Assembly: GCA_934572365.1 (NCBI GenBank)
Contig: CAKTKX010000005.1
Location: forward strand, 1-21,150
Source: an uncultured Oscillospiraceae bacterium
Lineage (GTDB): Bacteria > Bacillota > Clostridia > Oscillospirales > Oscillospiraceae
Length of the DNA stretch: 21,150 nt
Direction: 5' to 3'
A program made the translations under genes and the position numbers. Below, one piece after another: positions 15,418 through 21,150 of this stretch (within the stretch, counting starts at the first letter, position 1; every line of letters begins with the position of its first letter). Below the pieces are notes generated by a model. That model saw only the letters and a list, made by a program, of their open reading frames with translations. It made no database searches and was not told the origin of the DNA.

Positions 15418-15920
15418 GGCTGCTTCTCCTTATAGATAATGTAGCACCGAATTTTCTCGGTCACGCCTGTGGTCATGGTTTGTTCCATATCAAACAGGTA
15501 GGAAAATCCGCACTTTTGGATGGCGTGGGAGGAGCGGTCGTTCCGCAGGAAATGGCCGCAGGTCACGAAATCGTAGCCAAGGCTGTTCAGACAATAGTCC
15601 GTCATGGCGCGGACGGCTTCCGGCATCAGCCCCTGCCCCCAATCGTTCTGGTTCAATTTGAAACCGAATTCCCTGCCCCGCAAGCTGAAATCAAAGGGGT
15701 ATTTTTCCCAGGGTCTTGCCTGCACGGAGAATGTGCCGATCAGTTTGCCGGTCTGCTTCAGCTCCAAAGCCAATGTCTCGTTATCCTGAATCAGTTCTTC
15801 CAGAAGCTTTGTCGTCTCCGCCTCCGTCTTGCAGCAAGTGCCGCCGCCCATGTCTGCGATCTCCGGGTCGCTGGCAATCTCATGCAAGTCCGCCAAATCC
15901 CGCGGCTCCATCGGCCGCAA
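15405..15920 (-). CDS. GNAT acetyltransferase, RimJ/RimL-like (N-terminus abnormal)
   Basis: This is an acetyl-CoA-dependent N-acetyltransferase of the RimJ/RimL type; the substrate is unknown. The family pattern is clear: GREFGFKLNQNDWGQGLMPEA with the CoA loop, then YDFVTCGHFLRNDRSSHAIQKCGF. It is related to the neighbour gene, which shares the CGHF-NDRS-KCGF/KSGF stretch. The only usual start codon is TTG at 15920, five bases from the upstream stop, with GGAG nine bases before it. However, the same frame continues upstream without a stop and encodes IRLETERLILRPM, the conserved first beta-strand of the family. The gene therefore appears to have lost its original start, or uses a rare CTG or ATC codon inside the preceding gene. 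It may be a slightly truncated protein. It overlaps tgt by 13 bases. Confidence 0.82.
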   Translation of the reverse strand: MRPMEPRDLADLHEIASDPEIADMGGGTCCKTEAETTKLLEELIQDNETLALELKQTGKLIGTFSVQARPWEKYPFDFSLRGREFGFKLNQNDWGQGLMPEAVRAMTDYCLNSLGYDFVTCGHFLRNDRSSHAIQKCGFSYLFDMEQTMTTGVTEKIRCYIIYKEKQPCLN

Positions 15921-15922
15921 GA

Positions 15923-16525
15923 TCAGCCGCTCCGTTTCCAGCCGGATAGCGGCGGCACAAAGGGCGCCGTCACCCTCCGGGGATTGTACAGAACGTACAG
16001 CTTCCCCGGCTCGTCAACGCCCCGCGCAGTGGACGTAACCACCTTTTTCAGGAACCGGAAACCGCTCTTTTCCACCACCCGGCGGGAGCGGTCATTGCAG
16101 TCAAAATGGCCGCAGGTCAGGTAGTCAAAGGACAGCTCCTGGAAGCAGTAGTCGATCACGGCCTTGACCGCCTCCGGCATCAGTCCCCTGCCCCAATAAT
16201 CCTTGCTGAGAACGTAGCCGATCTCTCGTCCCTGCAATTCTTCCGGCAGTCCCGCGTCCGCGTCCCGGGGTTCTAAGCCCAGCGAGCCGATCACCTTTCC
16301 GTTTTCCTTCAACTCCAGGGCAAAGGTCTTTTTTCCGCTGATAAAAGAATCCAGAATCCGCCGGGACTCTTCCACAGATTTGTGGTGATTCCACCCGGCC
16401 ATCTCCCCAACGCCTTCCACGCTGGCATATTCATAAAAGTCCGCCAGATCCGTCTCCCGCCAAGCACGCAAAACAAGGCGGTCGGTTTCAATTCGGACGG
16501 CGGTCACATCAACAGGTGCATTCAT
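15923..16525 (-). CDS. GNAT acetyltransferase, RimJ/RimL-like
   Basis: This 200-residue N-acetyltransferase transfers acetyl from acetyl-CoA to an unidentified amine. The start MNAPVDVTAVRIETDRLVLR is chosen because GAGG lies six to eight bases upstream. A start at 16564 would fall in the -10 box of the promoter. The family core is intact: IETDRLVLR (first strand), GREIGYVLSKDYWGRGLMPEA (CoA loop) and FDYLTCGHFDCNDRSRRVVEKSGF. The last 16 or so residues (VTAPFVPPLSGWKRSG) are not family-like, and their DNA encodes the first strand of the next acetyltransferase in another frame. This suggests a deletion has joined the two genes. The two are tandem paralogues and lead the tgt transcript. Confidence 0.9.
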   Translation of the reverse strand: MNAPVDVTAVRIETDRLVLRAWRETDLADFYEYASVEGVGEMAGWNHHKSVEESRRILDSFISGKKTFALELKENGKVIGSLGLEPRDADAGLPEELQGREIGYVLSKDYWGRGLMPEAVKAVIDYCFQELSFDYLTCGHFDCNDRSRRVVEKSGFRFLKKVVTSTARGVDEPGKLYVLYNPRRVTAPFVPPLSGWKRSG

Positions 16526-16562
16526 ATTTTTCCTCACAAAACATTTCTGAAAGTGTGTTACC

Positions 16563-16591
16563 ATTCTACCCCTTCTTTCTCACCCTGTCAA
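16563..16591 (-). promoter_or_regulatory. sigma-A promoter of the acetyltransferase-tgt operon
   Basis: TTGACA (16591-16586), a 17-base spacer and TAGAAT (16568-16563) on the minus strand, about 40 bases before the ATG at 16525. It rules out the longer start at 16564. The rest of the 320-base gap (16592-16847) holds only the inverted repeat at 16744-16779. Confidence 0.85.
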
Positions 16592-16743
16592 CACATAAAA
16601 GCCCGGCGGTCTTTCTGCGTAATTTACGTTGGTGCAGCCTGTTCCTTTCGCCTATACTCTGATTCGTTTCTGAGAATAATGCCCAGCGCCAGACAATTCC
16701 TTTTCCCCCGGCCTAGCCTGAGAGTGCCTTGGGCCATACCAAA

Positions 16744-16779
16744 GCGGAAGCGGCTTCCAAATTTGGGAGCCGCTTCCGC
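16744..16779. terminator. near-perfect 36-base palindrome, probable terminator of the surface operon
   Basis: GCGGAAGCGGCT (16744-16755) pairs with AGCCGCTTCCGC (16768-16779). One T-G pair and a self-complementary CCAAATTTGG centre lie inside. It is 68 bases downstream of the zinc-ribbon gene on the minus strand. The tail there reads CTTTGG, a poor U-tract, so termination may be weak or the site may serve another purpose. Confidence 0.55.
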
Positions 16780-16847
16780 ACGTCATTGGATTACTCGATT
16801 GTGTGAAGTGCCTTGTCCATCCCTTCCAGGGGCTGCAGGTATGCGCC

Positions 16848-17714
16848 TTATCTTACTTTTCCGGCGCAGATGGGGCACCCGCATTTACTTTTGCCGGTTC
16901 TGGAGTAAATGACCGCTTTCCAGACGTGTCCCTCGCTGCATTTCCACCAAATACGTTTATGGCTGCCAGACGTCACCATTTCCGGTGTCAGACTGCCGTT
17001 GCGCGTGGCATCCCATTGGGCAGCTACCTTTGGATGGTGCGTCACCAAGTCGTTGAATCCAGGCAGAACACGCCTGCCTGTGCAGTATGGGCATCCGGCG
17101 TTCTTGGCAACTCGGGACGCAATAACAGACTGCCACTCATGCCCAAGGGAACACCTCCACCAAGCCTTCCTATTGCTGTACGGCATCACGCGATCCGGTG
17201 TTAACCCACCGTTTCGCTCAATGTTCCATTCCGCTGCGAGGACAGGAAAGAGGGTCAACAAGTCATTTTCGCCAGAGGCAGTGATTTTCCCGCTGCAAAC
17301 CGGGCAGCCGCTGCCCCGCGCTCTGTTCAAAATACTCGCACGCCATGAATGCCCTTTTTTACATCGCCACCAAACATATTGCTGACTGCCTGCCAGAACA
17401 TCGGTAGGCCGCAAAACTCCATTTCTGACAGCGTCCCACTGTGCGGCCAGTGCAGGATGGACAGTGGCAAGGTCATTGTCGCCGACCCACAGGGTACGCC
17501 CTGCGCAGCAAGGACATCGCGCGCCGTTCACACGGACGCGAATTTCACTTTTCCAGGAATGCCCTTTTTCGCAGCGCCACCATACTTTTTTATGACTGCC
17601 CACCGAGACATTCTCCGGCGTCAATCCTGCGTTTTTGGGGCTATCCCATTCTGAAAGCAGATGCAGATTTCTTTCTTCAATGCAGAAAGAACGCAAATTT
17701 CTTGACTTTTTCAT
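16848..17714 (-). CDS. protein of four tandem zinc-ribbon repeats (DUF4379/PF14311-like)
   Basis: This 288-residue protein is built of four repeats of about 70 residues, with no other domain. Each repeat reads roughly W(D/N)xxxNxxLTPxxVxxGSxxxxWW(R/K)CxxGHxW, then (S/A)xIxxR, then CPxC. Each thus has a Cys-x3-His pair and a later Cys-x2-Cys pair that could bind one zinc, and all four sets are complete. The pattern matches the probable zinc-ribbon domain called DUF4379; its function is not established, and nucleic-acid binding is a guess. The ATG at 17714 has AGGGG nine bases upstream. The longer start at 17732 has no ribosome site. It lies 33 bases after the PqqD-like gene on the same strand, so it may be the last gene of the surface operon, although a link in function is not evident. 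Confidence 0.85.
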   Translation of the reverse strand: MKKSRNLRSFCIEERNLHLLSEWDSPKNAGLTPENVSVGSHKKVWWRCEKGHSWKSEIRVRVNGARCPCCAGRTLWVGDNDLATVHPALAAQWDAVRNGVLRPTDVLAGSQQYVWWRCKKGHSWRASILNRARGSGCPVCSGKITASGENDLLTLFPVLAAEWNIERNGGLTPDRVMPYSNRKAWWRCSLGHEWQSVIASRVAKNAGCPYCTGRRVLPGFNDLVTHHPKVAAQWDATRNGSLTPEMVTSGSHKRIWWKCSEGHVWKAVIYSRTGKSKCGCPICAGKVR

Positions 17715-17747
17715 CGTGCTTTTCCCCTGCATTTTTCTGTAAACCCT

Positions 17748-18080
17748 TTATTGTGTATCTTCGCCCACCGTAATAAGGCATTCGCATGCTTCCATCTCCG
17801 CAAGAAACTGCGCAATATCGGCTGCGGCCTCATCTCGGCTGATGTCGTATTCCGCAAGCACCGCCGTCATCAGGTCGCCGAAGGTCTGCTCCTTCTCGAG
17901 CTTGTCCCACAGAAACATCCCCGCTGGGCTGAGGGCAGCCATTGGGTTTTCACCCATTGTATCCCGGTCGATCGGGACGACCACCCCTTTCCCAAAAAAC
18001 TCCCTGACGCAATAGCCGTCCCGTATGCGGTGCCGCCGGGAATCCTGCTTTACTGCTTCACTTTGCAGGTAGGCTTTCAA
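17748..18080 (-). CDS. PqqD-like protein (RiPP recognition element fold)
   Basis: PqqD-family proteins are small winged-helix peptide chaperones that hold the leader of a ribosomally made peptide for modifying enzymes. The sequence matches this family: a strand-rich N-terminal half (GKGVVVPIDRDT), then LSPAGMFLWDKLEKEQTFGD, AVLAEYDISRDEAAADIAQF and LAEMEACECLITV. The listed start is TTG at 18080, giving 110 residues, but it has only a poor ribosome site. An in-frame CTG at 18095 (giving LSDQELKAYL) has AAAGGG eight bases upstream and overlaps the stop of the preceding small ORF as CTGA, so it may be the true start. There is no ATG near the N-terminus. No radical SAM, YcaO or other modifying enzyme is in the window. 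It is placed after a sortase and a peptide ORF, and its role there is unknown. Confidence 0.82.
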   Translation of the reverse strand: MKAYLQSEAVKQDSRRHRIRDGYCVREFFGKGVVVPIDRDTMGENPMAALSPAGMFLWDKLEKEQTFGDLMTAVLAEYDISRDEAAADIAQFLAEMEACECLITVGEDTQ

Positions 18081-18091
18081 TTCCTGATCAC

Positions 18092-18172
18092 TCAGATTTC
18101 GATCCCTTTGATGTCATCCGGAAGCGCGAGAATGTGTGCTTCCGGCGAGATATATGACTTTTTTTGACTCAA
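18092..18172 (-). CDS. 26-residue peptide, candidate RiPP-like precursor or cofactor of the PqqD-like protein
   Basis: This micro-ORF begins with TTG at 18172, with GGGAG nine bases upstream. It encodes a peptide starting MSQKKSYISPEAHILALPDD and ending IKGIEI. It fills the 115-base gap between the sortase and the PqqD-like gene almost exactly: 23 bases from the sortase stop, with its TGA overlapping a possible CTG start of pqqD. The polar, lysine-rich start followed by Y-x-S-P-E, alternating hydrophobics and an acidic D-D-I is reminiscent of many small Firmicutes peptides of unknown function. It has no Cys or Thr and a single Ser pair, so lanthionine or sactipeptide chemistry is not suggested. 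No homologue can be checked here. It could be a chance ORF, but the spacing argues for translation. Confidence 0.5.
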   Translation of the reverse strand: MSQKKSYISPEAHILALPDDIKGIEI

Positions 18173-18195
18173 TCTGTTTCTCTCCCTTCCTTGCC

Positions 18196-18822
18196 TCAGC
18201 CGTCCGTTTCTTCCCGATCGCAAAATACCGTCACCCGCGTTTTGCCGCCTGTAGTGCAGGTGTAAAGCACCAGGTCATAGCCGCTGTTTTGAACGGCATC
18301 CACCTCTGTTGGGTTCAGCGTCTCGATTTTTCCAACGCGGTAGGTACTGACGATGCCCTCCATGTCCGTAAAGGTGACGGTATCGCCCACGGACAGCTCC
18401 TTGAGGCGGCCAAAGTGATTTTGGTAATTGTGGGCGGCGATCACGAGATCGTCCGTGCGCGTGGAGCCGAACTGGCGGCACGGGGCTATTTGCAGCCGGG
18501 TATAGTCCCACTTCGACATGACCGGCAGCTTCAGCTCCAGCGTGGGCAGCTCCAGATACCCCACATAGGCGTAGCCGTTCACCACAGCGGTGGGCATTTC
18601 CGGGTCGAGAGGCGGCTCGGTGGGGAGGGTTTCCGTCTCCTCCGGCGCGGTTTGGACAGCTACCGGCCGCGTCGCGATAGCCGCCTCGACGCTTGCCAGT
18701 GCGTTCTCCGCTTGCTGTCCGGCGCGGGCGTCCTCGCTGCGGTTATGAAACAGCAGGAGCAGTGCCGACAGGATCAGCACTGCTCCCGCTGCCAGAATGA
18801 CGATCCCAGCTCTCTTAGGCAT
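18196..18822 (-). CDS. sortase, membrane-anchored cysteine transpeptidase
   Basis: Sortases cut a C-terminal sorting signal between Thr and Gly and attach the protein to the cell wall or to another pilin. This 208-residue protein has an N-terminal membrane anchor (about 5-25), a Glu/Pro/Thr-rich stalk to residue 78 and the catalytic barrel. Catalytic residues are His131 (VIAAHNYQNHFGRL), Cys189 (LVLYTCTTGG, the TLxTC motif) and Arg196 (KTRVTVFCDR). The start MPKRAG is chosen because AAGGA lies eight bases upstream. It overlaps the end of the LIQTG protein by eight bases, so the likely substrate and its enzyme are co-translated. The class is unclear; it is neither a plain class A housekeeping enzyme nor an obvious class C pilin polymerase. 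Function is secure at family level. Confidence 0.94.
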   Translation of the reverse strand: MPKRAGIVILAAGAVLILSALLLLFHNRSEDARAGQQAENALASVEAAIATRPVAVQTAPEETETLPTEPPLDPEMPTAVVNGYAYVGYLELPTLELKLPVMSKWDYTRLQIAPCRQFGSTRTDDLVIAAHNYQNHFGRLKELSVGDTVTFTDMEGIVSTYRVGKIETLNPTEVDAVQNSGYDLVLYTCTTGGKTRVTVFCDREETDG

Positions 18823-19543
18823 TCTTCCGTTCCTTTTTCTTCGCCAGCACTGCCACGCCGAGAAGGACGAAGGCAAGTCCGGCGCTGCCCAGCACCCAGA
18901 TCGGCCAATTGAGCTGACCGGTCTGGATCAGCTTGCCGGGCGTGACGGAGGGTGTCTTGGAGGTGGTGTATTCCTCTGCGATGAACTTCCAGTCCACCTC
19001 CCCCTCCTGATTTGCGGCGGTGTTGTCCGCCTCGATGTCCATTGTCAGGGTCACGGTCAGCGTAGTACCCTCGCCCTTGCGGAAGGTGCCAAGCAGACAG
19101 CCGTTTCCGCCGAAGGTACCAACCTCATCCGGCTTCCCGTTGAAAATTTCCTTGCCGCCCTGCGTCACGGTCATCGTGAAGTTGGAAAGAAATCCGTTCA
19201 TGGCATCCACGTCGCTGATGTGCTTATCCACGGGGAGATTGTCCTCGCCGTGGGGGACGGCCACGATGTACAGCTTCACGTAATCGGTGCGGGCGGTAGT
19301 GCTTTCGTTCCGGAAGGTAACGGTTTCGGTCAGCGTGTCGCCGGGCATCACGCCCTTAAAGCTGCCAAAGAGATCGGTACCGGTGTGATTGCCGGTTTTG
19401 GGGGTGATCATCAGCCTATCCTTGCCTCGGTAGACGATATCCGCGGCGGGCTGGCTACTCTGCGCAAAGGCGGTCAAGCTCAGACTTGTAACCACAAGCA
19501 GCATCAGAACCAGCGAGAAAATTGCTTTGCATAGCTTTTTCAT
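18815..19543 (-). CDS. sortase-anchored surface protein, TasA/camelysin-like, LIQTG sorting signal
   Basis: This secreted 242-residue protein has a classical signal peptide (1-27, ending LTAFAQ). The C-terminal sorting signal is LIQTG (205-209), followed by a hydrophobic span and the tail KKKERKNA. The signal is an LPXTG variant with Ile in place of Pro. The body is beta-rich and includes MPGDTLTETVTFRNES, DAMNGFLSNFTMTV and LGTFRKGEGTTLTVTLTM followed by EGEVDWKFIAEEY. This resembles TasA/camelysin-type biofilm fibre proteins, though I place it there by pattern only. The ribosome site (GGGGGCGG) overlaps the stop region of the preceding gene 12 bases away, and the sortase gene overlaps its end. 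It is very likely the substrate of that sortase and a candidate anchor for the fibre proteins encoded upstream. Confidence 0.88.
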   Translation of the reverse strand: MKKLCKAIFSLVLMLLVVTSLSLTAFAQSSQPAADIVYRGKDRLMITPKTGNHTGTDLFGSFKGVMPGDTLTETVTFRNESTTARTDYVKLYIVAVPHGEDNLPVDKHISDVDAMNGFLSNFTMTVTQGGKEIFNGKPDEVGTFGGNGCLLGTFRKGEGTTLTVTLTMDIEADNTAANQEGEVDWKFIAEEYTTSKTPSVTPGKLIQTGQLNWPIWVLGSAGLAFVLLGVAVLAKKKERKNA

Positions 19544-19555
19544 ATTACCGCCCCC

Positions 19556-20122
19556 TTAATTGCCGGATGGGGGCGTGACGCCCCAGGCATCGTATACTGC
19601 ACTTGCAGGTATACTCTGAACGGCAGTTGCCAGGATTTCGACGGAAAGCGTGTACTCCGGATTCTCCGGGTACGTGACCGTGCAATTCAGCAGGCTTCCC
19701 TCTGTCGATCCATTGGGAGCGACCGGATCCGGATAGTAATAGTAGCCGCCGATTTCCTTCCACTTGCTGTCCGGGTTTATCCGCAAATCGTAGCTGTACC
19801 CCGCCGGGACGGAAGCGACAATATTTCCAGCCGAATCCAGCCAGTTCACAACATAGGTCGCCCGGATGTATGCATCGGTGTTGCCGGTGTTTTTGACCTG
19901 CACGTTGCTTTTTGTGGCTTTATCGAAGTTCTCTGTTATCTCGCAGGAAACCTTGGCGTACTCGAAGGTGTTTGCAACCTGTCCTGTTGTGTCGATCAGG
20001 TAGGCGACGGTAGAACCGGCCACCACGCCGATCAGCATGAGAATGGCCATGAGCAGAACCGTCGCTCTGTTCATGCGAACTCTTGACTTTCTGCATTTTT
20101 TAACGTATGCTCCTTGGTACAT
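19556..20122 (-). CDS. SipW-type signal peptide surface protein, TasA/BsaA-like
   Basis: This 188-residue exported protein has an N-terminal basic region (KKCRKSRVRMNR) and a hydrophobic helix, then STVAYLIDTTGQVANTF. That is the hallmark of SipW-dependent signal peptides (TxAYxTDT), found on TasA, camelysin and related matrix proteins. The mature part is beta-rich, with VQVKNTGNTDAYIRATYVVN, a Tyr run GGYYYYPDP and LSVEILATAVQSIPASAVYDAWG. It has no LPXTG signal. The start at 20122 has AAAGGAGG eight bases upstream, one of the strongest ribosome sites in the window; a later ATG at 20074 is less likely. The matching signal peptidase is not seen and may lie upstream beyond the window. It probably forms or caps an extracellular fibre with its neighbours. 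Confidence 0.88.
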   Translation of the reverse strand: MYQGAYVKKCRKSRVRMNRATVLLMAILMLIGVVAGSTVAYLIDTTGQVANTFEYAKVSCEITENFDKATKSNVQVKNTGNTDAYIRATYVVNWLDSAGNIVASVPAGYSYDLRINPDSKWKEIGGYYYYPDPVAPNGSTEGSLLNCTVTYPENPEYTLSVEILATAVQSIPASAVYDAWGVTPPSGN

Positions 20123-20139
20123 GACTGCCGCCTCCTTTC

Positions 20140-21150
20140 TCAGCTACCGAATTTATTCTGGCTGTATGCGTCGCCGCCCAGCCACTTGTCTTCTGCACGA
20201 GTGTTCGCAAACGTGACTCCGTTCGTCTGTGCGGGCTGCAAGGTTATGGTCTTGACGATTTCGTCCGGCGTATAACGCCAGCTCCAGTCGGTCACCTCCG
20301 TGACGGTGTAGGTGCCGATTTTCAGACCCTTGATGGTCACGGAGCCGTTGCCTTTGATGACAACCTTTTTCTCGAAGCCGTCCCCAACTACTTTGAAAAT
20401 GAAGCTCTGGTTCTCGTCGATGGCTTTCCAGCCGGTCTTGGTTATGGTCAGGTCTGCCGCGTCGTATTCAAATTTGGCGTAGTAGGTAGCGGCTTCATAG
20501 CCCATGACAAGCTCCTCGGCTGTGCCGTAATTCTTGGTCTTGTCGGGGGTCAGCTTGCTGTCCTGAACCCAGCCGGCATCCACAGGCTGCATGCAGTCCT
20601 TGTCCTTATACCAGCCGACAAACTTGAATCCTTCCGCAACGGCAGGCGTAGAACCCTTCACTTCGCCGGTCATGACCTTGAGCTGGGATTCCTGGTAGTT
20701 GTCCAACGTGCCGCAGCCATCCGGGCCAACGACCTCATACTCGATATCCACCGTCTGCTCGGTGTAATAGAAGGTTTTAACATTCTTGCCGGCAACATTG
20801 GCAGGGTCTTCGATGGCAATGTTGATAGCCTGATTCTCCGCGCTCACCAGCGTGTAGCCGGGAATGGTCTTCGCCGTCTGCGTCACCTGCGCCTGATAGC
20901 GGGCGTTTCCGGTAACGGCGTCGGCAAGCGGCCTTTCCGTACCCTGTTCAAGAAATCTGAATTCGTAGGGATACTCAATGCGGTCGTAGTACAGGTTCAG
21001 CACAAGACCGGCTGCGGTCAGCTCACCGGAGGCGTTGCTCTTGGTTTCGTTGTAGATGAAGCCTGCGATGGTCAGCGGGGTTTCGGAATACACTGTTCCG
21101 ATCACACCGTTCAGGTTCGTGCTGCTCTGGTACTCGGTGTAGCCGTCGCC
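20140..21150 (-). CDS. large surface adhesin, C-terminal part (5' end beyond window)
   Basis: The frame is open to the window edge, so only the last 336 residues of an extracellular protein are seen. In order they show a MucBP-like beta region (YEFRFLEQGTERPLADAV ... AKTIPGYTLVSAENQ), a second with TVDIEYEVVGPDG, and an InlB/Flg_new-like repeat (EGFKFVGWYKDKDCMQPVD ... YYAKFEYD). A Cna-B/SpaA-like domain follows (LTITKTGWKAIDENQSFIFK ... LKIGTYTVTEV). The Lys in ITKTGWK could take part in an isopeptide bond, but this is unproven. The protein ends DKWLGGDAYSQNKFGS with no sorting signal or membrane span, so anchoring must be indirect. It is first of the visible genes of the operon, 17 bases before the SipW-type gene. 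A GTG at 21105 is internal, not the start. Confidence 0.88.
   Translation of the reverse strand, partial: GDGYTEYQSSTNLNGVIGTVYSETPLTIAGFIYNETKSNASGELTAAGLVLNLYYDRIEYPYEFRFLEQGTERPLADAVTGNARYQAQVTQTAKTIPGYTLVSAENQAINIAIEDPANVAGKNVKTFYYTEQTVDIEYEVVGPDGCGTLDNYQESQLKVMTGEVKGSTPAVAEGFKFVGWYKDKDCMQPVDAGWVQDSKLTPDKTKNYGTAEELVMGYEAATYYAKFEYDAADLTITKTGWKAIDENQSFIFKVVGDGFEKKVVIKGNGSVTIKGLKIGTYTVTEVTDWSWRYTPDEIVKTITLQPAQTNGVTFANTRAEDKWLGGDAYSQNKFGS

Noticed and set aside
14146..15435. 429-codon plus-strand frame opposite tgt
   Set aside because: Antisense shadow of tgt, whose catalytic and zinc-binding residues are all present.
16803..17773. Plus-strand ORFs opposite the zinc-ribbon gene
   Set aside because: The minus-strand gene has four regular Cys/His repeats and a ribosome site, whereas the plus-strand frames are irregular and overlap one another.

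Overview
The window looks like chromosomal DNA of a GC-rich member of the Clostridia, probably a gut Oscillospirales/Ruminococcaceae-type Firmicute. The grounds are AGGAGG-type ribosome binding sites, strong sigma-A promoters, a T-box leader on cysS, a PolA with a decayed proofreading domain, and a Gram-positive sortase/SipW-type surface cluster. No rRNA, tRNA, CRISPR array or transposase was seen.

Layout: (1) 1-1445, minus strand: the 5' part of an ABC exporter half-transporter, preceded by a consensus promoter, a 20-codon leader ORF and an intrinsic terminator, which together look like a ribosome-sensing attenuator. (2) 1467-1524: a dense cluster of DnaA-box-like 9-mers with no dnaA nearby. 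(3) 7352-1670, minus strand: promoter, T-box leader, then cysS-polA-rimI-tsaD, a tightly overlapping operon ending in a terminator. (4) 7447-8911, plus strand: a monocistronic lipoprotein with five bacterial SH3 domains. (5) 8996-13700, plus strand: a binding-protein-dependent ABC importer of the FbpABC/AfuABC type (lipoprotein, ATPase, fused double permease) with a translationally coupled HAD phosphatase. The phosphatase partner and the lack of a Tyr-Tyr pair suggest a phosphorylated organic substrate rather than iron. (6) 16591-13839, minus strand: two tandem RimJ/RimL-like acetyltransferases overlapping tgt, then yajC with its own promoter. A bidirectional terminator separates this group from region 5. 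(7) 21150-16848, minus strand: a surface-protein operon running in from beyond the window. In transcription order it holds a large repeat adhesin (partial), a TasA/BsaA-like protein with a SipW-type signal peptide, a second matrix-like protein ending in an LIQTG sorting signal, a sortase, a 26-codon peptide ORF, a PqqD-like peptide-binding protein and a four-repeat zinc-ribbon protein.

The most novel-looking part is region 7. A sortase/SipW-type surface-fibre operon is coupled to a PqqD-like (RiPP recognition element fold) protein. A previously uncalled TTG-start micro-ORF lies directly upstream, and its stop codon overlaps a possible CTG start of pqqD. The leader-peptide attenuator (region 1) and the DnaA-box cluster (region 2) are the next most interesting signals.
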